Origin: Bugula neritina
Taxonomy: Eukaryota; Bryozoa; Gymnolaemata; Cheilostomatida; Bugulidae
Reading direction: 5' to 3'
Assembly: GCA_964035545.1 (NCBI GenBank)
Contig: OZ037765.1
Coordinates: 30,494,004 to 30,554,003 of the forward strand
DNA length: 60,000 bases
Position 1 is the stretch's first letter. The number at the start of each line of letters is the position of its first letter. Shown here in pieces: positions 11,061 through 24,251 of the stretch. Position numbers and translations under genes: made by a program. The notes under the pieces are model-generated. The model searched no databases. It saw only the letters and a program-made list of their open reading frames with translations, and had not been told where the DNA came from.

Positions 11061-14000
11061 TGCAACGCAATGTTTACACATATTATTGTGTAATTTGTCT
11101 GGTTTAGGAAAACTTTAATTCCTATTCACCATATGGAAGCTCATGCTTTGACTGCAAGACTTTCAAATCAGTAAGTTTGCTTCCTTTAACTTACTTATAA
11201 CTTTTTTTAATTTGTAAATCTTTAGCTTGGTGTTGTTTAAACATTACTTAAACATGTCAGAGTTATAGTAATCATTTGATATTTTGTAATTTTGTGTTTC
11301 AACAGTGTCATTTCTTGACATGATTCCTCATTTAGAACATTTTTTTCTTTAATGAATGAGAAAATTTTGGTATATGGAAACCAAACAGAGTTTTTGTCCC
11401 AATTTTCTATTTTAATAACGCTAAAGTTCATAATTGTAATACAATTATAATACATACTTCAAAAACATTACTGAATTTTTAAATTAAGTTACTTGAAATT
11501 CATTTCCTATTGTTTTTGAGTATTAAAGCTCATCTTGTGGTGTTTGAAGTGTAGAGTTTCCATATCTGGTGATGCTAATGAGTGGAGGTCACTGTCTCTT
11601 GGCTGTGGTGGAGGGAGTGGATAAGTTTAAGTTACTTGGCACTTGCCTAGATACATCTCCAGGCGATATGTTGGATAAGGTAAGTTGTAATATCTTAGGT
11701 CATCCACTATCTAGACCAGCTTGCTGCGTAATGCCTTTTCCCAATAGGCCATTTTCACAGGTCCCCGATGTCCCCTTTACAACTAAGAGTTGTGTCCTCC
11801 CCAAGTGAATAGGTTGAGCCTTTGTATACACAGCAAACTCATTAAAAATTTAAAGTTTGACTGGTACTTAAAATTCTAATTATATGCAATAGAATTGCTA
11901 TTTTAGGAAATATATATTTTGGTGTAAGCAGACATATTAGCAGTTCAAAAACTTTTTTTAAATATTTCTTCATGGATAATTTTGATGAAAATAAACTTGA
12001 AAGTATTTGCATTTCTTCAGTTGACATACTGGGTAACAAAATGTAATGAGCTAATCCAACTAGTTTGTTATGGACACTAACTGATGTGTGTCTTGGAGTT
12101 AGATCATAGAATGGCTATTCGTCCACTTGAGAAATGGCTATTAGTCTACTATTTACTGCACTTGATTACGAGTTCTACTAATGGGCTATTTCATAATGTT
12201 GGTGATTTTTACTTATTGCTGTTTGAAAGGTAAATAATAAGAAAGTTAAAATCTTTTCAAGTTTTAGGCCTAGGATCTTCTGCCTGTTGAGATATGCTAT
12301 ACAGCTGTTTTTTTAAATTGTTTTATTAATTTGAGGTATGTTGAAGTGTTGTGTGCTCTATTAATTATCAAATTGTTATTATGTCATTCACTTCAGACAG
12401 CCCGGCGTCTCAAACTGAAGTTGCTGCCAGAGTTGGCAGCGTATTCAGGAGGTGCTGCTATAGAGAAACTAGCAGTGAAAGGAGACCCACATAGTATCAA
12501 GTTCTCTCATGTCATGTCTACTACTCTAGACTGTAACTTTTCCTTTGCTGGGTTACAATTTCAGGCAAGGAAGAAGATAGAAATAGAAGAAGCCAAGATG
12601 GGTGTGTGGTCTTTATGTTCACTTTTAATACATCGTGCTTTCTGATAGGCCAGTTTTGCTATATTTTTGAATATTAACAAGTTGGTGACTTTGTTATATA
12701 ATTTAAATAAAATAGGGCTTCCACTAATTGTTACTACTAGAAGAGGTGTGTTGACAAATTTTTTATCACTCACTACTTGATTTTTCTAAAAGAATTTTGA
12801 AAAACTTTTTTCATTGAAATAATGGAGCTTAAAATTAATTTCGCAATTGAAATGTTTTCAATTACTTTTCACTATTAAAATAAAAACATTTATGTGTTCA
12901 AGAAGTCATGCTGTTTACAGGTTCCAGCGCGGCTGGTTCAGTGATACCCAATCTGGAGAATATGTGTGCCTCCTTACAGCTAGCTATTCTCAATCATATG
13001 GCAAAAAGACTGTACAGAGCTTTTATGTTCTGTGATATGAAAGGGCTACTCCCTGAGTCTAACAGAAGTTTGGTTTGTGTTCTCTTTTATCTCTTTGTTT
13101 ACCTTCAGTTAGTTCTCAATATGCTGATGTATGTAGAGTTGTGAATTAAACTAGCTAAGGTGATTTATTTTTGTATCCATAGTGATTACGCTTTTAATGG
13201 TCTAGTGATTTAGGTTATGTTTATATAATATAATTATATTATATTAATAATAATTTTAGCACTTTTTATTTACTGTTTAATACATGTACTTGAGTATATA
13301 TTATTTAAATATATGTTCTTTGCTGATGAGGGGACAAACCCTGAAACAGTTGCTGTACACAGATTGAGGCGTATATAGATTTGTGTGCGTATTATATATA
13401 ATACTTGCACAGGTCCTCTCTGGTGGTGTAGCCAGCAACCTCTTCATCAGAGACGGTCTCACTCATATAGCCAATCAGTTTGATTGTGACGTTTCCTGTC
13501 CACCTCCTCGCCTTTGTACAGATAATGGAGTTATGATTGCTTGGTACGTGTGAATTTTGGAAATGCTTTGGTGATGATAGAAGTAAGACTACTGTATATG
13601 ATAGTAGGTAGAGTTATCCAGTCTGCTGATTGGTTGTTAGCCTTTAGTTTCACTTTGTCACTTTTAATTTTCCTTTGTAAATTTTAATGATATATTGGAG
13701 TGCTATTTTACAGGTTTAACATTTTCGAAAAAGAATTTTTGTATTTAAATTAGGCTTTTATTTTAATGAATAAATGTGTTAAATAAGTTGTTAACAGCGG
13801 CAACATAGAAAATATATTCAATGCTTGTAGGAATGGTGTTGAAAAAATAATGAAAGGAATAGACTTGGATGTAAATATGGATGATATTAAAGTAGCCCAT
13901 AGGTGTGTATGTCTACATTATGGTTTCTTTTTGCTCATCAGATATGAGTGTCTCAGTTTTCTCTCTATCTGTTCGTGGTGCCTGGTATCATCCTGCTTGT

Positions 14001-14436
14001 GGAATATTTCTCACTGTAAGGTTGTTACAATGTGTATACCACTACTTTGTATGTCTGGTATATGTGCTATTTTTTTCTATAATCATAGTTGATCTGTCAT
14101 TACTCAATGCTGTATCACCATCCTGTGTGTTCATTATAAGTATGACATAATTCTTTGTGTGCACATAGTGTGATGTCATTGTTTTGTGTGTACTCATACT
14201 GTTTATGTCATTGAGCCTGGTACATATTTACGAGTCATATTATTATGTAATTTCAAATTATGTGTTTGAGACACAAAAGAAATTTTGTTAAAGTTTAGTA
14301 CAAGCTCCTTCCACATCTACAAGTTACATCCAATTGTAGAAGTCCCTTAGGTGTTTCCATGGTGGAGGAGGTAACTAAGGCCCACCTGAAAGTCGGTAGA
14401 ATTAGATTTCCTTACTTGAAGCAGGAGAAAAGTTGA
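10038..14436 (+). CDS. OSGEPL1: Mitochondrial tRNA threonylcarbamoyladenosine synthase OSGEPL1 (Kae1/TsaD/Qri7 family)
   Basis: Ten exons: 10038-10225, 10361-10460, 10710-10804, 11108-11170, 11550-11679, 12397-12601, 12921-13072, 13413-13543, 13831-13904 and 14351-14436. They sum to 1224 nt, 407 residues, close to the family length. The N-terminus is basic (MFKYSLKLRYLTLRYKLK), as expected for mitochondrial import. Family motifs follow in order: VLGIESSCDDTGVAVV, FGGIIPTLARDFH, the metal-binding IPIHHMEAHAL, LMSGGHCLL, LSGGVASN and PPPRLCTDNGVMIAW. The enzyme transfers threonylcarbamoyl to A37 of mitochondrial tRNAs that read ANN codons. The exon 9 donor was chosen at T|GTGTAT because it keeps exon 10 in frame; the stronger-looking AG|GTGTGT two bases earlier would not. 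Intron 7 contains a hammerhead ribozyme-like repeat. Confidence 0.93.
11024..11058. repeat. (ATT)n microsatellite
   Basis: About eleven ATT/TTA units in OSGEPL1 intron 3. Confidence 0.9.
13317..13363 (+). ncRNA. Hammerhead ribozyme-like motif, diverged copy 1
   Basis: The core CTGATGA (13323-13329) is followed by a stem II GGGG-ACAAA-CCCT and GAAA (13343-13346). A short stem III (ACAG/CTGT, loop TTG) follows, with a permitted NUH cleavage triplet GTA ending at 13357. Stem I pairs TTCTTTG with CACAGA with one mismatch, and stem II closes with a G-U pair, so this copy looks decayed. It shares about 50 nt with the intact copy at 45996-46042. It lies in OSGEPL1 intron 7. Confidence 0.7.
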
Positions 14437-14593
14437 AATGGCAGCGGGTAGATAATCAACACCATCATAGCACCTAAGCAAGTGAGTTTCTGTGAGAGTT
14501 GTCTTCACATTTTATCCATTTGGATTACTAATGCTATAAAAGTCTAAGTTAAACGTGTGGGTATATCATTCCCAAACATTGATACTTACTTAA

Positions 14594-15362
14594 AGGATTG
14601 CTCTATCTTGTCTAATAAATGGCCATTTAGGTCAAACACACATAATATTGTGTTTTTCTAAGCATGCATTGACAAAAAGCATTTAACCAAAGGTAGAAAA
14701 AGTTAGTTGAAGTTGAGGGTGTAGATTGGTAACAGCCAAAACGCCGATTTTGAAATGAGCTGGGAAATGTGACGTAACAGCGCCAGCATTCCTGCTGGTC
14801 ACGTGACTATACAAATGAATAACTATAGAAATATGACTGTGAGATGTGATCTTTCAGCTCGTAATTTGTATATTTATAGAAGTGCAAATGTGAATTATCT
14901 CAATCTATAGTTTTTTGACATTCTAAATAACATGTATGTAATAACATTAGGCCATATTTTGCTTGTAAACATTAGAAAAAAGCATTGCAAAAACATGCGT
15001 TCTTTAGGATGAATGCCTGCGATCGATCTAAACTAGGTCAGATTGTGCAATATTACGGGCACACCAAAGCTGACCTATATAGCGCACTGTAACTGCTTGA
15101 GCGTTATTGGTTGATATTGTGCTCAGCAACCTTGAATACTAGCGTTATAGTTAGCACGTGCAGCATAGTTACTGGCGTTCACACGTCACGTATTAGGCTA
15201 TTCTTTTTCATGGCTGAAAATTTTACCGCCCTCAAAATTGGAATTTTGAAAAGCTGTTTTCTAGGCACATATCCCTTTGCAAAGTCACAATTGTTTGCAT
15301 ACACATTAAATTATAGTTCATAATTATAATGTGATTGTAATAAACTAAGATTGAGCAATCCT
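14594..15362. mobile_element. MITE-like element with terminal inverted repeats and TTAA target duplication
   Basis: The left end AGGATTGCTCTATCTT and the reverse complement of the right end, AGGATTGCTCAATCTT, match at 15 of 16 positions. Each end abuts TTAA (14590-14593 and 15363-15366). TTAA duplication is typical of piggyBac-type transposases. The 769-bp interior has no transposase frame, so it would be non-autonomous. It is more GC-rich than its flanks. Confidence 0.65.
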
Positions 15363-18140
15363 TTAAGATTGAAAAAAATGAAGCTTCATAATTTTTTTAC
15401 TGTTTAGATATTTAGGTCTGTGCATAGTATAACATTGTTATGTTATAATGCATTTTATAAAAGATGAGAGTCTAATAAAATTAATAAATTCATTTATAAA
15501 GTCAATATAATATTGTTTAAGTGTGCTAATTGTTTATATTACGAAAAGATTTGAAGGAATTTTTTGCATTAACTTGATTTTTTTATTCATGACTATCACC
15601 TAAGATGCAGTGGGAATTCTTAAGGTATTGACAATTTGAGTTTATGAGATTCTAGGCTATTAGCCTAGAATCTAAGCTTTTTGTTTGAGAGTTATCAAAC
15701 CCACATGGATTATGTAAATTATAGTACTACACTAGCATGAAATTTCTCACTAGCATAAATGTTGCACTAATTATTTTTGTAGTGTTTTGTGTTTTATCAG
15801 TGAGTTATTCTGGTATATTGCGACTGATGTATTTATTTAGTGTCAGGTAATTTAGTTAACTTATATGTTACAGGTCTGCGCTAACGTCACATGACCAGCT
15901 CGAAGACTGCAGCCTACTGGTTAGGAATATTTCTCGCATCAAATGTTTGATAGTTGGAGACTGTATTAGCCTGATAAGTTTGGATATTAATCTAATATGT
16001 GCTGTTGAGAGGAATCTTTAAAACATGTGGACCACCATACAAGCAGTGTAAACTAAATCTACACTAGAAATAATTCATATATGATTCCCAAAAGCTTTGT
16101 CGTACTAACTTCACACAGGCTAAAAGTTATAATACAGGGCATAGATGGTACTCGCAAAATAGAACTCAGGCAGTCATCTTGTCAGAACTTAGTCTATCTT
16201 CAGTTGTCTTCAGTTCATCTCTTTGTCACCAGAGAAGCTCTGAAGAATTAGCAAGGCCTAATTTCAAAAGATTCAATATCACATGTGGTCTACATCTGAT
16301 AAAACAAATAGCCGTGCAACTTTCCGGAAGTTTACTAGTCAAGTAGCATTACTACTCAGAGCTTGGAGTGGAACTTATTTTTAATTTTAGAGTTGAGAGA
16401 AAACGTTATTACTGTTTGTAAATTATTCTATTTTCCTTTTGAAATACAATATTCCTTAATTTTGTGTCATACTTTTTAATATGAATATTAGGTGCTTGTG
16501 TATTACTTTCAACACAATACAAATTCTAACTGGGTATGTGCAAATGTGTTGTTCTGCTGTTATGTATTTATGATCAAATATGCAACAAGTTTTGTATGGT
16601 AGTTGATACATCTCAATTCTCCTGGAGCGATTTTTTTGTTATAACGTAATGATTGCATTTCTTATATGCAAACACGTAAAAGCTACTAGCCAGCTATTTC
16701 ACTGGTGTGGCTAGTTGTGGGACCCAATTAACTAAAACTTCCTTATAGTTATAGTTCATTGGTGGGACCTTTTATAAATTTCTTTAATACTAACTTTTAT
16801 GGTGCATTCATGGGGTTTAATTGTCATGCAAAGCCATTTATTTTCATTGTGAGCTGTGATTATAGAGAGGTATTTTGTTGGCAGGTGCACATAATTGCAT
16901 CTCAACTGGTTTCAAATGTCACAATTCACATAAATAGATCAGCCTGCATTGAAAATGACATTAATGGAGCAGCTGAATCTAGTAATAATGTAGTCTAAGG
17001 AGGTAAAGGGGGATATACCATACCAAATTTAGATAGGTTGATGTAGGATCTGAGAAAATGATAACTGGCTTGCTAAATCAGAATAGTAATATAACTGATA
17101 ACTAACCATTTTGCTTTCATTCACAAGCAGTACATACGTATTGTCAAGTTGGATTTTGGCTTGAGCCTTGGGGAGTTTTGAAGTGGTGCTTTTATTGTAG
17201 CTTGGTGGGATGTAGCAATGCCACTATAATCACAGTGGGTGTAACTCTGTTATTAAATAGTTTTATTCGTATTATTAAGCTGCTCGGAGCTCATTCGCTT
17301 ACCGCACGCAAAAGTGATGACTCGCCGCTAAGTTTTACTGTTACAGGTCAAGGTTTTTACAAGCTAAAATAATAGTGTTTTGCAAGCAAATTTGTATTTT
17401 CTTAAAACATCGATTTATTCCAATATTATTGGTGATTATTGGCTACTTTGAAGTTAGTAGTTTTGTTTTGCTTATGTTGTGTAAACGCTATTTGACGTCG
17501 AAGTTGTGATTTAAGCAAACTGAGGCTAATAATAACTACTATTAATAGATAAAAACACATCAATCATTAATATTATCATTATGATTATGATTATCATTAT
17601 CATTATGATTAAATTTAATGATTAATAATAATTTTATTAAATTTGATGCCATCAACTTTAAGTTCAACTTTAGGTTTTAGTTTGAATTTGTCTTAATATA
17701 TATAAATTGAACCATTATAATTTTGTAAAGTAGAAAAAAGTAATTCAATTATTATCATTATGGTAATGGTTGGTAGAAAGTAGGAACACTAACCGAGTAG
17801 TACATACTGATACTTATAAAAGAATTATGCAACTTTATATATTAATATCTAGTATTGGTAATTATTAGTATAGTTATTGATATTAGTTAATAGTTGCACA
17901 TATATTCCACCTTTGCAAAGCAAGGCTCTTTTCTTGTACCTAGTATTTTATTTGTATACCTAAAATTAAAGTTTGAATAGTGTTATTATATGTCCTTAAG
18001 TAAAATTTTTGCAACAAAATCATAGCTTGTGAGTAAAAATAACGTGTTTCAATTGCAATAATAGAATGCAGTTAACACAACTGCAAAAGGGTCTCTGCTT
18101 AAGTTGACCAAGTTTATTGTTAAAGTTTTTGACACAGTTG

Positions 18141-18215
18141 TAGAACTATTACCAGGAATCATGGTTTGTATTTTGGACCAATTGATCAGAAGGGATCAGC
18201 ACATGCTCTAGTGTC
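18141..18215 (+). other. Exon-like segment upstream of GALNT
   Basis: Bounded by a possible acceptor (CAGTTGTAG) and a consensus donor (GTGTCA|GTAAGT). One frame is open and reads RNHGLYFGPIDQKGSAHALV. Splicing to the acceptor at about 18335 would hit a stop before the GALNT start, so it may be a 5' UTR exon or an exon remnant. Weakly supported. Confidence 0.25.
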
Positions 18216-18351
18216 AGTAAGTCTCTAGTTACTTTGGGATTAGACCAAGTTGAAATTTTTTGTTGAATAATTCAATTTATTTTCAGCATTTTTAATCATT
18301 ATAAAATGGAAATTCTTTACTATATTTATTTATAGAAGGTTTATTGAGGTG

Positions 18352-21300
18352 ATGAAGTGCCGGCAGGGAACAAAATGTTGCATCATTGGAGCGACTTTAG
18401 CTTCTGTCTCATGGAGTGTAATATTTTACTTATATGTTAAAATTGATGTGCCAAATGACTCGCTTAATGAAGCCAAGTTAAAACATGTTCCTCACAAAAA
18501 GTTTCTCTTACAGAGGAACCTTGACTCTAATCAAGGTAAAGGTTAAGTTTTCTTTAAAAGTAAACTCACAATCACTAGTCTTAATAATAGTTCACTTGAT
18601 AACTAGTAATATATTCAACTCCCTGTGTACAGGCTGATTGTATAGAAGCTTGTTATATGTTTCAGGTATATATTGATATTTATAAAGTTGTAAGAGCTTG
18701 ATGATGATGCATGTCTATGTAATGTATTTCATCAGTTGTTTTGTTTCAGAACTGGAAGAAAGATTTGTGGATGTAATTAAAGCCGGCCAAATTTTTACTG
18801 ATGAAGACAAGCAACTTTATGATCATGGTATTGTGCTTAAACTGCCTATAATAATTGACTTAGACTGCCTGTTATATATGCTCAAGCTGTAAGTTTACAG
18901 CTAATGCTTATTGTGCTGTGGTTGTTTCAGGTATTCGGCATCATGCTTTCAACGCATACCTGAGTAATCGGTTGAGCTTCGAACGACCCATCTTAGATAC
19001 TAGAGACATGCGGTGGGTTCTGAAATATCTGGACATATTTGTATCAAGTCTTCATTACCAGATTTTTTGTACTAATTACATCAGATGCATCCTTAACAGC
19101 TGAATTGGCATAGAAGCGATCATAGGCTGTGTGTGTCATTTTGAATTTTTATCTTCATTAAATGATAAATATAAATAAATATATTTATTTTATTTAAATA
19201 ATTAAATATAAATAATATTTATTTTTAATGTATATTTGTTTCAACGAATGTAGAAAAAGCTTTGGTTTATTGTAGGTGTTCTTCTCAGTCGTATTACACA
19301 TCTACAGAAGTTAGTATTATTATGTGTTTCTATAATGAAGCAAGCAGCGTACTTCTGCGCTCACTGCATAGTATATTTGGGAGGACAACTCTTGCACTAA
19401 TAAAGGAGATTATCTTAGTGGATGATTGCAGTGAAGATGGTAAGAAAATGTGTTTTAGCAGCTGTTTTAGCTTCTGTCCCAGTGAAAAATTTTACCAAAA
19501 GAAATGTTGATGATGTAGATTATTTTGAAACTTAAATGCAGTTAGAAATTTGTAGTACTCTTTGAAGATTGTCTGTTGCTGTTAGCTTGTTGATGGAGTT
19601 TTTACATTACTCAGTGCATTCATTTGGAATAACTATGATGTAAAAAAGATTTCATAAAAATGATCGCATCAAGTACTGTTGGATTATTTAGTATATTTTT
19701 ATAATAAAGGTGTATAATAATTATTGACCTGTTTAAAGTTATAGAAACATTTTTACTCTACATGTCTTTCTTTGTAGCCCATTAAGATTATTGACATTTT
19801 TAGCCACATTTAAAGAAATCAAACTTACGATTTGAATCTTAGCCTTTGGTAACTATACTTTAGAGCTCAAATTAACATTTGTTGCTTGTTCAAAGTTAAA
19901 TATGCAATAACTTGTAATTTAGAGGAGCTGAAGGCTCAGCTTGGTGAATATATAGAAGATCACTTCCCTCCTATAATCAAACTCTTGAGGAATGAGAGAC
20001 GAGAGGGACTAATCCGAAGTCGCATGATTGGTGCTAAGGCAGCTACTGGTGAGGTATGCTGACTTTTATTTGCTACTCTTGGGAGTTTTTAAATCGAGGT
20101 CATGGGTTTCCAGTGAAGGCCATTGGTGATAATGTTAGGAAGAGCATCCAGTCTTAATTTTTTTCTGTACCACATCTGAATAAGTCCTCAGCCTGCTTTA
20201 AAAAAAGGTTTTCTCACAGGGATAGTGACTATAACTGGTGTAAGTTTTTTGAGAGTTTTCTATTGTTTTTCTATTGCTTCTAATATGATGAAAAATTGGG
20301 AGTTAAACTCACAATTTCTTTTTTATTTAAAACTGTTAGTTTAGTGCTGCGTATTTGAAAGCAGCTGATAAAGTATTCACATGTCTTTTACAGGTGCTAG
20401 TGTTCCTAGATAGTCATATAGAAGTGAACACAGGCTGGTTGGAGCCACTCATTAGTAGAGTTTTAAGTTCTTGGTCTACTGTTGTGTTGCCTGTCATTGA
20501 CATCATAGATGCGGACACTTTTCAGTATAAGAAATCACCTCTTGTCAGGGGAGGCTTTACCTGGTCTATGAGGTTTTCATGGGAGGCAATTTCCGAATCG
20601 TATCTCCGGACTGACCCATTTTATATCAGGTATTGAACTGATCAGATGGTGATGTTTCACCCGAAGTCGATATTCTATATTCTGTCAAAGTTACTATATG
20701 TTTATGATATAGCTTTCAACTTACATATTCCCGCTACATACCATCTTAATGTCACTTGCCTACTGCATATTGCATCTTCCAGTAGATTTTCATATACTGC
20801 TCCTTCAAACATATTATGTTCTAATTGTATAACTCACTCACATGAGTTTATAATCACTATCCCCGCGGTGGAAAGGGCTTCTTTTAAAGCGAGCCAAGTA
20901 CTTATTTATATGTGACACAGAAGCAACTATAACTGTATGATCTTCCTAACATCGTTGCCGGTGTGTGAACTCAAACAACTGACCTTGTGTTTATTAGGCC
21001 AACACTTTAACCGCTACACCACGGCTGCTTTCTGCTCTAATAGTATAAATATTATATTTATATTCTGTAGATCACCTACCATGGCTGGAGGGCTGCTATC
21101 TATCAACAGAGAGTATTTCTTTCAACTTGGAGGTTATGACACTGGTATGGACATCTGGGGTGGTGAGAATCTTGAAATGTCTTTCCGGGTATGCCTTCAA
21201 GTTTTTACTTAAGCTTTTGACAAATACCTGATAATTGCCTACCTTTATATTTATATTTAATTTCTTTCTACAATGCATGAAGCTCTTTACTTTTGAATTA

Positions 21301-24251
21301 CCCTCCAAAACCATAGAGAGTTGCGTTGTTTTCCTAATCTGTGCAACCACATAATTGTTTTGTGTAAGTGAAAATAAATATAGCTCTTTTCACCATTGTT
21401 ATCATAGCAACATGTTTCACTGTATGCGTGTGCTGGCATTATTTGCCTCTCATGCATTGCGTACCAATACATATCAGCATGTGTCACCACCTGTCATTTG
21501 TGTCGACATTTATCACCACTTGCCTTGTGTGTCACCATCTGTCATTTGTGTCGACATTTTTCACCACCTTTCGTGTGTATTAGTATGTGTCACCACCTGT
21601 CATGTGTATCAGCATGTGTCATCACCTGTCATGTGTATTAGCATGTGTCACCACCTGTCATGTGTATTAGCATGTGTCACCACCTGTCATGTGTATCAGC
21701 ATGTGTCACCACCTGTCATTTGTGTCACTGCCTGTTATGTGTGTCAGCGTGTGGCATTGATTACTTATATCTTGGCATGTGTTGACAACTATAGGTTTGG
21801 ATGTGTGGAGGAAAGATTGAGATGGCTACTTGCTCTAGAGTGGGTCATGTATTTAGGAAGGTTCGGCCATATTCTTCACCTGACGGTAAAGACACAATGA
21901 CTAAGAACACTCTGCGCATGGTGAATGTTTGGCTAGATGACTACAAGGTATAATACATGTGAATAATGGAAGTTTCCTCCAATATTCCATCGCCTTTTCC
22001 TTTCTAACAACTCATATTATTGCATAACTTGAGGCTGATTAACTTGTTCTACATATGTGTACATCAGGCAAACAAAATCTAAGATGTAATAGAATAAAAT
22101 TGTGCTACTGACACATTAAAGCTAAAAAGTTTTAAGCATTTCTGCTTCACTTTACTTTATTTAGTACACACCAGCGAATTAGGACCAAGAATTAAAATTG
22201 GCTTAAAATTAATGAAAGTCTACTATTTAAGGTCATTTCATGTGCCAAGGACCCATCAAGGTTAAAGGTTTAAGGCAGTTCTAATGAGGCCTCTCATCAG
22301 CGTATTCTTCGATGATAAATTTATCCAAATAAAATTCCACCCTGATGACATTTATGTTATCTGAGTCATTTGATGATAAATGTGAATTGTGCATAAAACT
22401 GATGTCATACATTCTATTTAGTTTGTTGAAATGAGCAAGTTTTGGGACATTAAAAAGTCTTTCAATATTTTGCATGGCGAAAATCTATGAGTGCTTCAGC
22501 GGCTCATTCTTATTTGTTCCAAGTGTTGTGTGACAATCTGCTTAGTTTAATTTAAGAAACGAAAAATTACTCAAGTAGAAAATATCTATAGTTTTGAAAA
22601 TGTTATGTAAATTATTTTAATATTGTTTTAGGATATGTATAATAAAGCCACCAACAACCGTTACGTCAGCACAGACTACGGTGATATTCAGGAAAGGTTG
22701 GCATTGCGCAAGTCCTTGAACTGTCGGGACTTCAAGTGGTATTTGGATGAGGTTTTTAATCCGGACTTCAAGGAGAAGTCACAACTATCTCAGTCGAGAG
22801 AGGACAATCCCAAATTGGTTAATAGGCAATCATATTTGAGTGTTGTTAACAAAGGAAAGGCAAGTCCCTTGGCTTGTTGACCATTAGTGTGTCTGTGTTT
22901 AATGCTATACAGCTTTCATCATGGTAGCATGAGAAATTGTCCGCTCTCATTTTTCTTACCATTCAGGCTAATGAGTACAAATTCAGCTGCGTTTTTTATG
23001 CTTTATCACTAATTTTAAACAAACTTACTTGGATAGTAAGAGCTGGTGTTTGTGCTTTGTGGTTATGGTGACATTTACAGCTAACTGCTTAGTATTTCCT
23101 GTCAGTCTGTTTATTGGTCCTTTATACTGTAGTTACGGTTGTCTAACACAAACTATTGCGTCATGTCTCCCACCTCATCTGATGGTAAATTATCCTACAA
23201 CTCTCCATTAGTGCTCGGTGATTGTGGCTCATTTAAACTGGTATGGAATAATATTGTTTCTTTGCTACTGCTTATAGCTAACCAACTGTACAGCTGTGCA
23301 ACTTTCTCAACTTGAAGAATTTTTCATATAAGTTTAATGTATATTTGTAGCTAGAATTACAATAGCATTAGAATATAGTGTAAAATGTGGTAAAATATGC
23401 TTAGCTTTTACATTCACAGTAAAGCATCGTAGTAACATGTCCTAAAAAGTTTTTCACTTTATTAGAGTTATATTCTCTTGTTTTGGTGTACACAAACCAC
23501 CAGTTTTTATTCTTAGCTTTTCAAAAGTTTTAAAATGTACCTGAATTAGCACAGAAAACTTTTAGTGAGTGTTTGAAGTCTACTTGAGACATTATTAATA
23601 TGCTTTGCGTTCCCTTTGCTTGCAGAAATGGTACGAACTGCAGTCTGGGGGATTCCTAATAGATGGCAATAAATGTCTAGACGTTGTGTCGTCTCTCCCC
23701 ACCATAACAAAGTGCACAGGCGAGGGCGGCACTCAGCAGTGGCTGCTACGTAGCTTAGTGGTAATTCTAACATCTCAGCTGTTTTATTTTTGGGGAGTCT
23801 GAAACTCTCTCCCTGTCTAGTTACTAGCAGGTGTATTAGATAATGCTAAAATTTGTTTCTTTGGAAGCTTGTACTACTAATGACTTCTTATTAGCATTAC
23901 TAGATTTCTGGAGAAAATAACCTTTTCTGTTAATGGCACTCCAGCGTCTGTGACAAAGTTGAGTTGCTAGTTACCAGAGTTTGTGCTAAATTTCTGTGGT
24001 AACTTTCTTTTCATTTGCCTGTATATCATAGTATTCTTGTTCCTAAATATGTCAATTATGTTGAAATATCTGCTCAAAAATATCTATCTATAGTTTCTTT
24101 GTAGGATAATAACTCTAATTACTTTTACAATCCGGGTGTGGGACTCTGCCTACACGCCCCTAAACAGCAGTTAGGAGTAGAACTAGAAATGAGCACATGT
24201 AATAATGACGTGTCCAAGTTTATGTATGATACGAAAGTCATTCCAGCTTGA
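18352..24251 (+). CDS. Polypeptide N-acetylgalactosaminyltransferase (GALNT11-like)
   Basis: Twelve exons: 18352-18535, 18750-18827, 18931-19012, 19276-19439, 19923-20053, 20394-20629, 21071-21188, 21795-21947, 22632-22859, 23133-23240, 23626-23760 and 24105-24251. They sum to 1764 nt, 587 residues. This is a Golgi type II membrane enzyme that starts mucin-type O-glycosylation by moving GalNAc from UDP-GalNAc to Ser/Thr. Residues about 7-28 are the signal anchor. The GT-A domain shows [12 protein letters not shown], the DxH metal motif as FLDSHIEV (about 219-221), [14 protein letters not shown] and [17 protein letters not shown]. The C-terminal ricin-type lectin domain has three repeats: [31 protein letters not shown] and VGLCLHA..STCNN. 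The β repeat resembles GALNT11. Exon 9 ends AAAG|GCAAGT, a GC-AG intron. Confidence 0.94.
20095..20246 (+). repeat. tRNA-derived SINE, copy 2 (5' truncated)
   Basis: It contains the body words CATTGGTGAT, AGGAAGAGCATCCAGTC, AATAAGTCCTCAGCC and TCTCACAGGGATAGTGACTAT in the same order as copy 1. The A-box part of the head is missing. It lies in GALNT intron 5. Confidence 0.75.
20825..21032 (-). repeat. tRNA-derived SINE, copy 3
   Basis: On the minus strand the head reads GCAGCCGTGGTGTAGCGGTT, followed by the diverged family body and an ACTCACTCAC-type tail on the plus strand. It lies in GALNT intron 6. Mismatches to copies 1 and 5 suggest an older insertion. Confidence 0.75.
21470..21765. repeat. 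Minisatellite in GALNT intron 7
   Basis: About ten degenerate units of roughly 30 bp, built on CATGTGTCACCACCTGTCAT followed by GTGTATYAG. It keeps one frame open and creates a false 181-residue ORF at 21355-21900. Confidence 0.85.

Larger units (their letters stand above)
14437..18351. other. Intergenic region OSGEPL1 to GALNT
   Basis: It holds a TTAA-flanked MITE-like element (14594-15362), AT-rich sequence, a short TTATCATTATGAT repeat near 17575-17612 and one exon-like segment at 18141-18215. No protein gene was recognised. Confidence 0.55.

Noticed and set aside
15873-16022. Alternative last exon of OSGEPL1 after TTACAG
   Set aside because: It is phase-compatible only with the AG|GTGTGT donor of exon 9 and does not resemble the family C-terminus, whereas 14351-14436 does.
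21355-21900. 181-residue His/Cys/Val-rich frame
   Set aside because: It reads through an intronic minisatellite and into GALNT exon 8 in the wrong frame.
22281-22320. Another hammerhead core (CTGATGAGAGG on the minus strand)
   Set aside because: No GAAA follows stem II, so the catalytic core is absent.
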